From the NCBI GenBank assembly GCA_945863605.1, contig CAMAZP010000002.1, positions 103,684 through 167,683 on the forward strand: 64,000 bases of DNA, written 5' to 3'. A program made the translations under genes and the position numbers. Source of the stretch: Chitinophaga pinensis (lineage in GTDB: Bacteria; Bacteroidota; Bacteroidia; Flavobacteriales_D; Crocinitomicaceae). The notes beneath the pieces are model-generated. The model saw only the letters and a list, made by a program, of their open reading frames with translations, made no database searches and had not been told where the DNA came from. Of this stretch, positions 17,955 to 27,804 are shown one piece after another; the first letter of the stretch is position 1, and the number at the start of each line of letters is the position of its first letter.

Positions 17955-20408
17955 ATGAGATGTATTGTTCTATTTTTTTTTATTTGTTTTTGCTTTGTTG
18001 GTGTTAGTCAGCAAACAACCATTAAGGGAAGAATAATAGACGGCGTTTCGGGTGAAATTTTACCTTTCACTAAAGTTCGTTTTCAAAATTCAAAAATCGG
18101 TACAATTTCAGATTCCTTAGGGAATTTTTTATTAGAAACTTATTACGCTACAGACTCCATAACTTTTTCATATACTGGTTATTTAACGCAAACGAAAAAA
18201 GTAAAAAAAGATCAAATAAATAGTTTTGAGATTAAATTATTTTTGCTAACAAACGATTTAGAAGAAGTAGTTGTGAAAGCGCCCGATGAACTTCCTTCAA
18301 CGCGCTTACATAAATTGGTGGTGGCGAATAAACCTATAAATAATAAAGAAAAACTCGAAGCTTACGAATACGAATTATATAATAAAATTCAACTCGACCT
18401 CAACAACATCGGCGATAAATTTACAGAGAATGGAATTGTAAAACGACTCGATGTCATTATGGACTATTTGGATTCAACTGACGAAGGGAAAACCTATCTA
18501 CCTGTAATTTTAACAGAATCAATATCTGATTTTTATTTCAAAAATAAACCTAAACTCAAAAAAGAGGTTGTAAAAGCTACACGTATCACAGGAATTGAAA
18601 ACTTACAAGTTAATCAGTTTTTGGGTGACATGTACTTGGATATCAATATCTATGATAACATATACGATTTGTTCTATAAATCATTCATCAGCCCCGTTGC
18701 GCCTTATGCTAGAAATTACTACAAATTCTACCTAGAGGACTCCACTTTTATAGGTAAAAATTGGTGCTATAAACTTAAATTTATACCAAAAAGAACCGGA
18801 GATTTAACTTTCGAAGGCGAAATGTGGATTCATGACACAACCTACGCAATTAAAAGAATGAGTGCAAATATTTCTCCGGGTGCTAATTTAAATTTCATAA
18901 CTGATTTTTACTTCGAGCAAGAATTTGAGCAAGTGGAAAAAGAAGTCTGGATGATGGTTGAAGAGAAATTGATTGCAGATATTCGAGTTACTGAAAACTC
19001 CAAATTATATGGGTTATTTGGTCGAAAATATAGCAGTAGAAAAAATATCTTAATAAATCAAAAGCGCGATGAAGATTTTTATAAAAGTGACAATACCGTT
19101 GAATTTTTAGATAGTGCAAAATTGCGAAATGATGATTATTGGAACAAAATGCGACATCTTGATCTAAGTGCTCAAGAAGGAAATATCATCGAAATGGTAG
19201 ATTCGTTACAACAAACACGATTCTTTAAGACATTAAAAAACTTGACCTATTTAGCAAGTACAGGCTATGTTCTATTGGGTAAAATTGAAGTAGGAAGTGT
19301 GTTTTCGTTAGTTGCTTTTAATCCTGTTGAGCAATTGCGCCTTGGTCTAGCCTTGAGAACTTCAAATAATTTTTCTAAACGGATTGAGTTAGGGGGAAAA
19401 GTCGCTTACGGATTTGGTGATGAAAAATTCAAATACATGGGGCAAATTCGTTACAATATAACTCCAAAAAAACGTGGAATGTTGACTGGGTTTTATTCTT
19501 ATGACATTGAACAAATCGGGCAATCTGCAAGCGCTCTTTCAATGGGGAATACGTTTACAACCGTTTTGAGCACTGCTCCATTTAACAAACTTACTTTTGT
19601 AAATAAAGCAGGATTGAATATTGAAAAAGACATTAAAAAAGACTTTATTTTATTTACTGGTGCTGAATGGAAATCATTTATACCGCTTGGATTAGCAAAT
19701 TACCAAAGGACTCAAGGATTTGATACAATCTCTATTTCCAACATCAAAACAACAGAATTTATAGCTCGTATTCGATGGGCAAAAAACGAAGAATTCTTAT
19801 CAGGATATTTTGATCGTACAAGTGTAACAACAACTAATCCTGTACTTTCCTTTCAAACAATTATTGGAGTCAAAGGCATTTTAGGAAGTCAGTACAACTA
19901 TCAAAAATTTGAGTTTCAATTTGAACATTACCGACACCTAGGAGTATTTGGCAGGTTATATTACGGATTTACTGTTGGTTACATCAACGGAAAAACTGCT
20001 TATCCATTTTTGAAAGTACATGAGGGAAATCAATCACTTTACTTAATGTATAGCGCGTTCAATAAACTCAATTTCTTAGAGTTAATATCTGATAAATATG
20101 TGGGCGGTTTTATTGAAAATAAGTGGGGTGGCTTATTGTTTGACCGTCTACCGTTAATTAAAAAATTAAAATTAAGACTTGTAACTACAGGTAAATTTGT
20201 TTTAGGAGATGTTAGTTCGCGCCATCAATCTGAGATGTTAATGCCAACTTTTGTAAAGAAATTTAACAATATTCCTTATGCGGAAACAAGTGTCGGAATA
20301 GAGAATATTTTAAAATTTGGACGTATTGACTTAGTTTGGCGAATGACTCATCTTGATCCAGGTGTTAGTCCATTAGGAATCAGAGCTAAGTTGGTATTTA
20401 ATTTTTAG
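17955..20408 (+). CDS. DUF5686-type outer-membrane protein with carboxypeptidase-regulatory domain
   Basis: 817 aa. A signal peptide (VLFFFICFCFVGVSQ) is followed by a carboxypeptidase-regulatory domain (TTIKGRIIDGVSGEILPFTK, about residues 22-110) and a long body with repeated WxGxxxxxF and beta-strand patterns that ends NFxF-like (GIRAKLVFNF), typical of an outer-membrane barrel terminus. It matches the DUF5686/carboxypeptidase-regulatory group common in Bacteroidota. It begins 2 bases after tatC. Function unknown; exported to the outer membrane. Confidence 0.83.
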   Translation: MRCIVLFFFICFCFVGVSQQTTIKGRIIDGVSGEILPFTKVRFQNSKIGTISDSLGNFLLETYYATDSITFSYTGYLTQTKKVKKDQINSFEIKLFLLTNDLEEVVVKAPDELPSTRLHKLVVANKPINNKEKLEAYEYELYNKIQLDLNNIGDKFTENGIVKRLDVIMDYLDSTDEGKTYLPVILTESISDFYFKNKPKLKKEVVKATRITGIENLQVNQFLGDMYLDINIYDNIYDLFYKSFISPVAPYARNYYKFYLEDSTFIGKNWCYKLKFIPKRTGDLTFEGEMWIHDTTYAIKRMSANISPGANLNFITDFYFEQEFEQVEKEVWMMVEEKLIADIRVTENSKLYGLFGRKYSSRKNILINQKRDEDFYKSDNTVEFLDSAKLRNDDYWNKMRHLDLSAQEGNIIEMVDSLQQTRFFKTLKNLTYLASTGYVLLGKIEVGSVFSLVAFNPVEQLRLGLALRTSNNFSKRIELGGKVAYGFGDEKFKYMGQIRYNITPKKRGMLTGFYSYDIEQIGQSASALSMGNTFTTVLSTAPFNKLTFVNKAGLNIEKDIKKDFILFTGAEWKSFIPLGLANYQRTQGFDTISISNIKTTEFIARIRWAKNEEFLSGYFDRTSVTTTNPVLSFQTIIGVKGILGSQYNYQKFEFQFEHYRHLGVFGRLYYGFTVGYINGKTAYPFLKVHEGNQSLYLMYSAFNKLNFLELISDKYVGGFIENKWGGLLFDRLPLIKKLKLRLVTTGKFVLGDVSSRHQSEMLMPTFVKKFNNIPYAETSVGIENILKFGRIDLVWRMTHLDPGVSPLGIRAKLVFNF

Positions 20409-20420
20409 TAATTTCACCAT

Positions 20421-21152
20421 ATGAAGTTGTACACCACAAATATTCTTAAAACGTATAAAGGTAGAAATGTTGTTGATGGTGTTTCTGTGGAGGTAAATCA
20501 AGGTGAAATTGTTGGTTTACTTGGTCCAAATGGCGCTGGAAAAACAACAACTTTCTACATGATTGTTGGTTTAGTTAGTCCTGATGAAGGAAAAGTTTTC
20601 TTAGACGAGCAAGAAATTACTGGTTTACCAATGTACAAGCGTGCCCAACTCGGAATAGGATATTTACCACAAGAGGTTTCTGTTTTTAGAAAATTGAGCG
20701 TTGAGGATAATATTATGGCTATTTTAGAAATGACCGATTTAAAAAAGAATGAACGCGAGGAAAAACTAGAGACACTTTTAAGTGAATTTCATTTAGCACA
20801 CGTTCGAAAAACTCTTGGAAATCGGCTTTCAGGTGGAGAGAAGAGAAGAACTGAAATTGCACGTGCGTTAGCAACGAATCCAAAATTTGTTCTGCTTGAC
20901 GAACCTTTCGCTGGTGTCGACCCAATTGCAGTGGAAGACATTCAAAGCATTATATCAGAATTAAAAAAGCGAAACATCGGTATTCTCATTACCGATCATA
21001 ATGTACAAGAAACACTTTCAATCACAGATAGAGCTTACCTACTATTTGAGGGAAGCATCCTAAAATCTGGTACGGCTGAGGAATTAGCTGCCGACGAACA
21101 AGTTCGTAAAGTATATTTAGGTCAGAATTTTGTTTTGAGAAAGAAAGTTTAA
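20421..21152 (+). CDS. lptB: LPS export ABC transporter ATP-binding protein LptB
   Basis: 243 aa ABC ATPase. Walker [11 protein letters not shown]-loop region [17 protein letters not shown], signature [16 protein letters not shown], Walker [14 protein letters not shown] and the switch His in ITDHNVQET are all present, and the [10 protein letters not shown] and [11 protein letters not shown] segments are characteristic of LptB. It energises extraction of lipopolysaccharide from the inner membrane with LptFG. It follows the DUF5686-type gene by 12 bases. Confidence 0.96.
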   Translation: MKLYTTNILKTYKGRNVVDGVSVEVNQGEIVGLLGPNGAGKTTTFYMIVGLVSPDEGKVFLDEQEITGLPMYKRAQLGIGYLPQEVSVFRKLSVEDNIMAILEMTDLKKNEREEKLETLLSEFHLAHVRKTLGNRLSGGEKRRTEIARALATNPKFVLLDEPFAGVDPIAVEDIQSIISELKKRNIGILITDHNVQETLSITDRAYLLFEGSILKSGTAEELAADEQVRKVYLGQNFVLRKKV

Positions 21153-21208
21153 CAGTGGAGAGTTTGTTTTTTGTAATTTTTTATAATTTGTGACCATTAA
21201 TTGAACTT

Positions 21209-21955
21209 ATGAGACTATACTTAAATCAAAAACAATACATTGAAACAAATGAACCTATAGATCTCTCGATTGGATTACAAACAGGAGAAAAAAATCTAAG
21301 AGCTTGGTATGTTAATCCCCCAAAATTTGAACCCGTAAGAGGAAATGGATTTATTGGTAGTGTTTTAGAGGGTGGATCTGTGAATTTTAGAGATGTTTTT
21401 TTTAATCCTCATGGACATGGAACACATACTGAATGCCATGGTCATATTACACCTGAAATCGTTTCTGTCAATCAAAAATTAAAGAGTTATTTTTTTAAAG
21501 CCGCGCTAATAAGTGTCAAACCAATTAAATTAGAAAATGGTGACGAAATAATTACTAGAAATTTACTAGAATTGATGTTAAATGATTATGAACCGTTTGA
21601 AGCTTTGATTATCAGAACATTGCCAAATTCGGTTGATAAATCGAGCAAAAACTATTCTGACACAAATCCTGCCTATCTAGATTTAAATGTAATCGAATTA
21701 ATTGAACGCTTTGAAATAAAGCACTTATTAATAGATCTACCATCAGTTGATCGAGAATCTGACGAAGGAAAATTAGCATTTCACCACGCATTTTGGAATG
21801 TTCCTGAAAATCCTAATGACAAAACTATTACTGAATTAATTTATATAAATGATAGTGTCCCTGACGGATATTATTTGTTAGAATTACAAATGGCCCCGTT
21901 TGAAAATGACGCAAGCCCAAGTAGACCAGTTATTTACAGTATTTTATCTGTCTAG
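21209..21955 (+). CDS. Cyclase family protein (kynurenine formamidase-like)
   Basis: 248 aa. NPHGHGTHTECHGHI is the metal-binding motif HxGTHxExxxH of the cyclase/arylformamidase family (Zn or Mn hydrolases), and LLIDLPSVDRESDEGKLAFHHAFW holds the second conserved block with the late His. The family includes kynurenine formamidase and isatin hydrolase. No tryptophan-catabolism neighbours are present, so the substrate is open. A small 7-bp hairpin at 21954-21973 spans its stop and the end of the convergent gene. Confidence 0.88.
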   Translation: MRLYLNQKQYIETNEPIDLSIGLQTGEKNLRAWYVNPPKFEPVRGNGFIGSVLEGGSVNFRDVFFNPHGHGTHTECHGHITPEIVSVNQKLKSYFFKAALISVKPIKLENGDEIITRNLLELMLNDYEPFEALIIRTLPNSVDKSSKNYSDTNPAYLDLNVIELIERFEIKHLLIDLPSVDRESDEGKLAFHHAFWNVPENPNDKTITELIYINDSVPDGYYLLELQMAPFENDASPSRPVIYSILSV

Positions 21956-21968
21956 TGAAACACTGATT

Positions 21969-22583
21969 TCACTCACATATTCCTTTAAAAATTTCATCTG
22001 AATAAGTTTCATTAATTGAATTAACCAAAAAAGAGCGCTGTATTTCACCAGTTGCAGAAACAGTTAGCGATTGAGCTGGGAATTGATTATTAGTTGTAGA
22101 ACTTAAAAATTCAAAAACCACATCGTTCTTGATGAAATTCTTGAATTTTGAAAGTGAAATAGCTTGATTTTCAAAACAATAAACAAGGTATTCATTTATG
22201 TGGTTTTTTGCATTATATCTTCGGCAATTACCAATGTTTTCAAATTCTTTTGTGCTACCTGTTGATTTAAAATTCAATTGTGTATTGTTTTCACGTTGAA
22301 TGCTGTCTGCGGAAATTAAAACACATGTTTGGTTGCTATTGCTAATTGTGATAACAGTCATTTTGTTTGTTCTAGCATTCATAATTAATCTAGTATCAAT
22401 CATTTCATTTTGGGCTCCTTTAAATATAAGTTGCATACACGCTAAATCTGCCTTGAAAAACCAATTGCATGTAGATTCATTTCCGTTTTCCCATAAACTT
22501 CCGTAAACCGCAACTTTTGATTGGGCAAAAAATAAGCTTGGTACGAAAATTACGAAAGCAAAAATAAGTTGTTTGTTAGTCAT
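21969..22583 (-). CDS. Hypothetical secreted protein
   Basis: 204 aa with signal peptide FVIFVPSLFFAQ. Beta-rich body with four scattered cysteines and segments such as MNARTNKMTVITISN and GNCRRYNAKNHINEYLVYC, reminiscent of DUF4412-like secreted proteins, but I cannot assign it firmly. It overlaps the end of the upstream surface protein gene by 8 bases, so the two are coupled. A role with that surface protein is possible. Confidence 0.7.
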   Translation of the reverse strand: MTNKQLIFAFVIFVPSLFFAQSKVAVYGSLWENGNESTCNWFFKADLACMQLIFKGAQNEMIDTRLIMNARTNKMTVITISNSNQTCVLISADSIQRENNTQLNFKSTGSTKEFENIGNCRRYNAKNHINEYLVYCFENQAISLSKFKNFIKNDVVFEFLSSTTNNQFPAQSLTVSATGEIQRSFLVNSINETYSDEIFKGICE

Positions 22584-24585
22584 TAATTATACCTTTTAAG
22601 TTATTCAATTGATAGGTTCCGTTTGGTATTCCAATTAAAGGAAAATTATTTTTTTTTAGGGCAAAACCTGCTGCTCCTCCAGCAGGAAAATTAGTAATTG
22701 CTGGAGTAGGAATATTGATAGTACCAATAATTGGAACAGTAGCAGCAATATTTACAACTAAATTACCTGACGTACCTGGTAAACCATAATCTCCACCATC
22801 TCCTCCTTGCACATCAGGATTAATAGTTATTGTCACTGGACCAAGAGGAATTGGAATAGGTAAATTTTCAGTTCCTCCAACACCGGGTTGAGCACTCAAA
22901 CCTCCTGATGCATCTGTTCCATTATCCCAAATACCAATTATGGTAGCCCCAGTACCTCCTCCAAAACCGAATGCACAACCTCCTCCTCCTCCAGCACCAA
23001 TTGCAAAAGTGTAAGTTCCAACAAATGGTAGAGAGAATGAAGTACTTAATCCAACAGAAGATCCACCTCCACCTCCACCATAAATAAATCCATTATTTAA
23101 TAAAGATGTTTTACAAGACATATCAATTGCTGTACCTCCATTCTGTCCAGCGTTTCCAAAAGCTCCGAAATTTCCTCCTAATCCACCGTTTCCACCACGA
23201 GCCAGAAACACGCCATAATTTCTAATCCCAACATGACTTTGAGGATCTAAAGCACCTTCTTTAAAAGCAGGAGATGTTGCTAAAGGACTTGTAATTTGTC
23301 CGAGTGAAGTTACGTCAACTATTACACAAATTGGATTTCCAATACCAGGTAAGTTGTTGAATTGCTGTAAATTATATTCTGAAACAGCATTATTAATATA
23401 TACTTGATAACAACTGTCGATGGTTAAATAAAAAACTTTTACGCGAACTGAATTTCCACAAACTGCCTGAATCGCAATTGGATATAATCCAGGTTCATCA
23501 AAAATTGAAGTACTTACGACTAGGGTTGTGTTTCCATTTCCATTTACGGTGTCGTTAGTAAAATAAGTTGTTGTAAAACTTGGTAAATTATGCAGTGCAA
23601 AGAAAGAAATTGTTTGATTGGGTGAAGTAATTTGATTGACATTAACTTGAATTGCAATGGTGTCGGAAGTAACACGGTCAATCGTTCCTACATTTGTTGG
23701 AAGTGAAAGATTAAAAACACAATCATCGCACGAAGAAAGATAGGTTGGTAACCAACAACTTCCATTGTAATATTCCATCAAACTATCTGTTGAATTAAAA
23801 ACCATCAAACCTTTTGAAGGGTTTGAAATATTGTCTCGTTCGATTCTGGTCATTCTTGGAGGAAGAAAACCTTTTTGTGTAGAACTTAATTCCAATAAAG
23901 CAGAAGAGTCTGGAAACGCTGTATTGATTCCTACTTGACCATTTTTCAGAACACGCATTCTTTCAACGTTATCCGTTTTGATAACAAAATCTTGTGCATC
24001 TCTTGTCCCAATAAAATTCTGACCACCGTTTGTACCTATATTTCCACCTAAAGTCCAGCCGAGCGGGCCAATTGTTTGTGAGGTTCCATCGGCATAAGTT
24101 GCCGTGAAGGTACCATCGTTATTGTCAACGATACTTTCAATTCCTGAGCCAGCAGAATTTGCGAATAGCGCATACGGAACACTCCAAAATTGTTGATTTG
24201 AAATCACTTCAAAATCAGAACCTGCATTTTTATCAATTTCTACTTTTAAGAAATGTAAACCAGTACCCCAATCAATTGCGGGAAAAAGTGAACTTGAAAC
24301 CGGAGTGCCTTGACCAATAATTAACGAAAACATTCCGTATTCGTCGGTTGTAGTGGAGTGCGTTTCTGAATAAATTGTATTACCACTTGGGTTTCCTTGC
24401 AAAATGGTAAATCGAACTGAAATAGCTTTATTGGCTAAAACTAAATCATACGTATCGATTCCTGGCATAGCGCTACCTCCAATATCATATACTACAGCTT
24501 GATAATTGATTCCTTGTGGGGGGGCTTGCGCAAAAGTAACTTTAACAAAATGAATCGCAAATGCAATTAATAGTAGTTTCCGCAT
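22576..24585 (-). CDS. Large secreted surface protein with Gly-rich region
   Basis: 669 aa. A signal peptide (LLIAFAIHFVKVTFAQ) leads into the domain PPQGINYQAVVYDIGG, common at the start of Bacteroidota surface or fibre-like proteins. Around residues 195-270 are VGINTAFPDSSALLELSS and MVFNSTDSLMEYYNGSCW, typical of tail-fibre-like trimers. Residues 450-640 are very rich in Gly/Ala, including GGGGGGSS and AGGGGGCAFGFGGG. No clear T9SS sorting domain ends it. Probably exported and surface-located; function unknown. Confidence 0.8.
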   Translation of the reverse strand: MRKLLLIAFAIHFVKVTFAQAPPQGINYQAVVYDIGGSAMPGIDTYDLVLANKAISVRFTILQGNPSGNTIYSETHSTTTDEYGMFSLIIGQGTPVSSSLFPAIDWGTGLHFLKVEIDKNAGSDFEVISNQQFWSVPYALFANSAGSGIESIVDNNDGTFTATYADGTSQTIGPLGWTLGGNIGTNGGQNFIGTRDAQDFVIKTDNVERMRVLKNGQVGINTAFPDSSALLELSSTQKGFLPPRMTRIERDNISNPSKGLMVFNSTDSLMEYYNGSCWLPTYLSSCDDCVFNLSLPTNVGTIDRVTSDTIAIQVNVNQITSPNQTISFFALHNLPSFTTTYFTNDTVNGNGNTTLVVSTSIFDEPGLYPIAIQAVCGNSVRVKVFYLTIDSCYQVYINNAVSEYNLQQFNNLPGIGNPICVIVDVTSLGQITSPLATSPAFKEGALDPQSHVGIRNYGVFLARGGNGGLGGNFGAFGNAGQNGGTAIDMSCKTSLLNNGFIYGGGGGGSSVGLSTSFSLPFVGTYTFAIGAGGGGGCAFGFGGGTGATIIGIWDNGTDASGGLSAQPGVGGTENLPIPIPLGPVTITINPDVQGGDGGDYGLPGTSGNLVVNIAATVPIIGTINIPTPAITNFPAGGAAGFALKKNNFPLIGIPNGTYQLNNLKGIIND

Positions 24586-24749
24586 TTTAAGTTTTTAAAT
24601 TTTTCTTAGTAAATATATTTTTTTTCACTTATTGTTTTTTTTATTGTCACCCCTCTCAATCTACACTCAAGGGGAGAAGCAGATTTCTCACTACGAGTAA
24701 GTGTTCACTCCTTACTCTTCACTTTTAATTCTACATTCTCAATTCTAAT

Positions 24750-25400
24750 TTACCTCAAACTAAACCCAACCCCAACTGTTCCAATGTGTCCAATATTTCT
24801 AGAAGTTTGTCCATTTGTAGCATCCGCACCTTCTATTTGCCCCAGACTACAATCGAAACGATATTCAATTGACAAATGAACACGTTGAGTTGCTAAGTAT
24901 TTAGTTCCGATTATCAAACCACCATGGATATTCCAATCTTTAAATCCGTTTGTTTCTTTTAGATTATAATTTAATTTATTGACTACTTGTTGGCCTCTAA
25001 CCAAATAGGAACATTGAAAAGTTGGTCCAGCATAAATGGAAAATTCTTTCCGTTGTTCTTTATCAATAATTTTATATAAATAACTTGATCCTATCGATAA
25101 ATAGTTAAGGTTCCATTGTGTTATATTACCGGCATAAATTGCTCTACTCCCTGCTTGAAATGCAGATCCTTCGAAACGAATTATATTTCTGTAGCGAAAT
25201 TTTAATGCATAATAAACTGAGTACTTGAATCCCGGCTTGTATTCAAAATTAAAATAATTTTCTGCTGTATTATCTTTATAAAGAAATGAATAAAAAGCTC
25301 TACCTCCAACAAGTGTAATTTCTTCTGGGCGCATATTACGTTGTCCAAAACTGATGAAGTTTATCATCGTAAAGGTAAAAAACAGTAATTGATTTTTCAT
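24750..25400 (-). CDS. Outer-membrane beta-barrel-like protein
   Basis: 216 aa with a signal peptide (FFTFTMINFISFGQ). Alternating aromatic strands (YYALKFRYRNIIRFEG, WNLNYLSIGSSYLYK, FSIYAGPTFQCSY, VHLSIEYRFDCSL) and the closing GTVGVGFSLR fit a small eight- to ten-stranded barrel of the PorT/OmpW-like kind. It overlaps the preceding T9SS protein by 4 bases. Precise family not recognised. Confidence 0.75.
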   Translation of the reverse strand: MKNQLLFFTFTMINFISFGQRNMRPEEITLVGGRAFYSFLYKDNTAENYFNFEYKPGFKYSVYYALKFRYRNIIRFEGSAFQAGSRAIYAGNITQWNLNYLSIGSSYLYKIIDKEQRKEFSIYAGPTFQCSYLVRGQQVVNKLNYNLKETNGFKDWNIHGGLIIGTKYLATQRVHLSIEYRFDCSLGQIEGADATNGQTSRNIGHIGTVGVGFSLR

Positions 25401-25870
25401 TGAATTACTTCAATTTTTATGGTGGAAAAAGAGTAATGAGTTTTCACATTTAAGAAATACAGACCATCAGCAGTTTTATTCAAATTTATTGTTGTGGTTC
25501 CACCCCCAAGACCTTCATTTGAATAAATCAATTTTCCTTGAAGATCCAAAACTTCAAAACTGATTTTTTCATCTGAAGGGAGAGTTGTTGTGAAGCTGAA
25601 TATTCCATTATTTGGATTAGGAAAAGCAACTATTTCCCAGTCATTAATCCTTTTTTTATGAAGTATAGCTTTCTGAAAACCTTGTGATAAATGAAATTTA
25701 GAATTGTTAGTTTCATTCGTTACGATACTCGCTTGACCAACGGAAGTTTGAATTTTAAAACTAGGGGTAGATGAACTTGATCCTCCTGTTCCTATTGATT
25801 GTCTTTGAATGAATAGTGTTTGAGAAAATCCAATTTTTGAAATAAAAAAACACAAATACAAAATTCGCAT
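25397..25870 (-). CDS. Small T9SS-sorted secreted protein
   Basis: 157 aa: a signal peptide (LCFFISKIGFSQ), about 50 residues of mature sequence, and a C-terminal T9SS type A sorting domain (VAFPNPNNGIFSF, VLDLQGKLIYSNEG, LNKTADGLYFLNVKT, IKIEVIQ). Such domains route proteins through the type IX pore. The mature part before the signal (TSVGQASIVTNETNNSKFHLSQGFQK) is the usual presorting region, leaving almost no cargo. It is coupled by a 4-base overlap to a barrel-like protein downstream. Confidence 0.85.
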   Translation of the reverse strand: MRILYLCFFISKIGFSQTLFIQRQSIGTGGSSSSTPSFKIQTSVGQASIVTNETNNSKFHLSQGFQKAILHKKRINDWEIVAFPNPNNGIFSFTTTLPSDEKISFEVLDLQGKLIYSNEGLGGGTTTINLNKTADGLYFLNVKTHYSFSTIKIEVIQ

Positions 25871-25985
25871 GTTTATTTAATAGATTTTAAAAATACAAAA
25901 TTGTATCTATATTTTTTGGATTTAAACTTTTTTTAAAAAACAGATAATAAAAAATTATATTGTGTTTTAATTATTTAAAATTAAA

Positions 25986-27056
25986 TCATAATGGAACACC
26001 CCTTGAGCTTACAAGACCTGAAACTTGACTTATATCCAAACTAAAAAAAAAGGTACTGCCTACACCTATTTCGCTTCTAACTTGTATATTTTGCCCGTGT
26101 GACTCTAATATATGCTTTACAATTGCTAGCCCTAAACCAGAACCACCATCATTTCTGTTTCGGCTTTTTTCAACTCTATAGAATCGTTCAAATAACCTTG
26201 GAATTTCTTTACTTTCTATCCCTGGCCCATTATCAGCAACTTCAATCGTAACAAGGCTTTCAAAAACTGAAATAGTGATAGTTGTCTCACCATTTTCATT
26301 TCCATAAGCAATCGAATTTCCAATTAAATTTGTGAATACCTGACTAATTTTAACTCGATCTGCCGTCACATAAATAGGGTTATAAAACTTAGCAAATTTT
26401 AACTTGATGTTTTTTTCCTTTGATTTAAGCTCCAAAGAATCAAATATTTCTGAAATTAAATCAATTAATTCAAATGAACGTTTCTCCATTTTTAATTCAT
26501 CAACTTCTAATTTTGTGATTTGATCTAAATCTTCTAGTAAACTCGCCATTCTGTCTGTTGCTTTTGCTGCCCTTTCTAAGAAACTACGGTTTACATTTGG
26601 ATCTTCAATTCCTCCTTCTAATAGAGTCAAAATATATCCTTGTATTGAAAAAACGGGTGTTTTAAGCTCATGAGCTAAATTTCCTAAAAATTCTCTTCTA
26701 AAAACTTCTTGTTCTTTAAGTCTAGATATCTCTATATTTTTCAATTCTTTCCAATTTTTAACATCCGACTCTGCACTTGAAATCATTGAATCAATATTTT
26801 CATTTGGTGGAGCGTATGTTTTTTGATTAATTTGAATGGATTTATATATCAGGAATAAGCGGTTAAGAATAAACTTTTTAAATAAAAAATGAAAAATGAA
26901 AAATGAAAATAAACCAAAAATTAGAGGCAATAAGATTAGTAAATACAGTTCTAATTTATAAAGAAAAAGATGCGTTATTAATGCAAATAGAAAACAAATT
27001 GCTGTAAATGTTGCACTTCCAATAAAAATTAAAATACTAGGTTTTGTGTTTTTCAC
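25986..27056 (-). CDS. Sensor histidine kinase, PhoR-like
   Basis: 356 aa. Two transmembrane helices (residues about 10-30 and 35-60) with almost no periplasmic loop, then HisKA with the phosphorylated His in FLGNLAHELKTPVFSIQGY, and the ATPase with N box NLIGNSIAYGNENG, G1 DNGPGI, F box FERFYR and G2 GSGLGLAIVKHILE. The short loop is as in PhoR, which senses phosphate through the PstSCAB/PhoU complex rather than by itself. It overlaps the response regulator stop by 4 bases. Confidence 0.9.
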   Translation of the reverse strand: MKNTKPSILIFIGSATFTAICFLFALITHLFLYKLELYLLILLPLIFGLFSFFIFHFLFKKFILNRLFLIYKSIQINQKTYAPPNENIDSMISSAESDVKNWKELKNIEISRLKEQEVFRREFLGNLAHELKTPVFSIQGYILTLLEGGIEDPNVNRSFLERAAKATDRMASLLEDLDQITKLEVDELKMEKRSFELIDLISEIFDSLELKSKEKNIKLKFAKFYNPIYVTADRVKISQVFTNLIGNSIAYGNENGETTITISVFESLVTIEVADNGPGIESKEIPRLFERFYRVEKSRNRNDGGSGLGLAIVKHILESHGQNIQVRSEIGVGSTFFFSLDISQVSGLVSSRGVPL

Positions 27057-27742
27057 TTTTCGTTAAATGTATATCCGACTCCTTTTATTGTGCGAATATA
27101 ATCATCTCCTAGCTTTTCTCTTAATTTTCTTATATGAACATCTATGGTTCGTTCCCCAACTATTGTTTCATTTCCCCATACAATCGATAATATTTGTTCT
27201 CTGTTAAAGACTTTACCTGGTCTACTTGCCAATAATTCAAGTAATTCAAATTCTTTTTTAGGAAGGATAACTTGCTTTCCATTAGTTGCTACCAAGAATT
27301 TATCTCTATCAATTTTTAGTGAACTTACTTGAGATTCAACAACAATTCCATTGGATTTATCTAAACGTCTTAACAATGATTCAATTTTACTTAATAATAA
27401 TCTAGGTCGAATTGGTTTCGATATATAATCATCGGCACCAGCTTCAAAGCCTGCAATCTGAGCATAATCCTCTGCCCTTGATGTTAAAAATGCAATAATA
27501 GGTTGCATTATATTTAAATCTTTACGGATGATTTGACAAGTTTCAATTCCATCCATTTTTGGCATCATCACGTCCAATAAAATTAAAGATGGACTTAACT
27601 GTTGAGCTAATTTTACACCTTCTTCACCATTATTGGCTGTAAAAACTTTGTAGCCTTCTTTTTTAATATTATAAGATAAAAACTCTAAAATATCTGGTTC
27701 ATCGTCTACTAATAAAATTGTGTGTCCTTTTGAGTTTTCCAT
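27053..27742 (-). CDS. Response regulator, PhoB/OmpR family
   Basis: 229 aa. Receiver domain with acidic pocket VDDEPD, phosphoacceptor Asp in LILLDVMMPKMDG, and Lys in YISKPIRP; then a winged-helix DNA-binding domain (LPKKEFELLELLASRPGKVF, ERTIDVHIRKLREKLGDDYI, IKGVGYTF). With the kinase it forms a two-component pair. The two genes upstream of it on the same strand both carry TTAAC repeats at 11-bp spacing before their starts, which would suit a PhoB-type dimer, so phosphate control is plausible but unproven. Confidence 0.92.
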   Translation of the reverse strand: MENSKGHTILLVDDEPDILEFLSYNIKKEGYKVFTANNGEEGVKLAQQLSPSLILLDVMMPKMDGIETCQIIRKDLNIMQPIIAFLTSRAEDYAQIAGFEAGADDYISKPIRPRLLLSKIESLLRRLDKSNGIVVESQVSSLKIDRDKFLVATNGKQVILPKKEFELLELLASRPGKVFNREQILSIVWGNETIVGERTIDVHIRKLREKLGDDYIRTIKGVGYTFNEK

Positions 27743-27757
27743 AAAAATTGTATAAAA

Positions 27758-27787
27758 AAAGGCTACTAAAATTAATCAGTAGCCTTT
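27758..27787 (-). terminator. Terminator after the T9SS beta-helix protein
   Basis: A perfect 10-bp stem AAAGGCTACT (27758-27767) / AGTAGCCTTT (27778-27787) followed, on the minus strand, by a T run (complement of the A run 27754-27760). It separates the T9SS protein gene from the response regulator gene. Confidence 0.85.
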
Positions 27788-27804
27788 ATTGAATGAATAT
27801 TTGA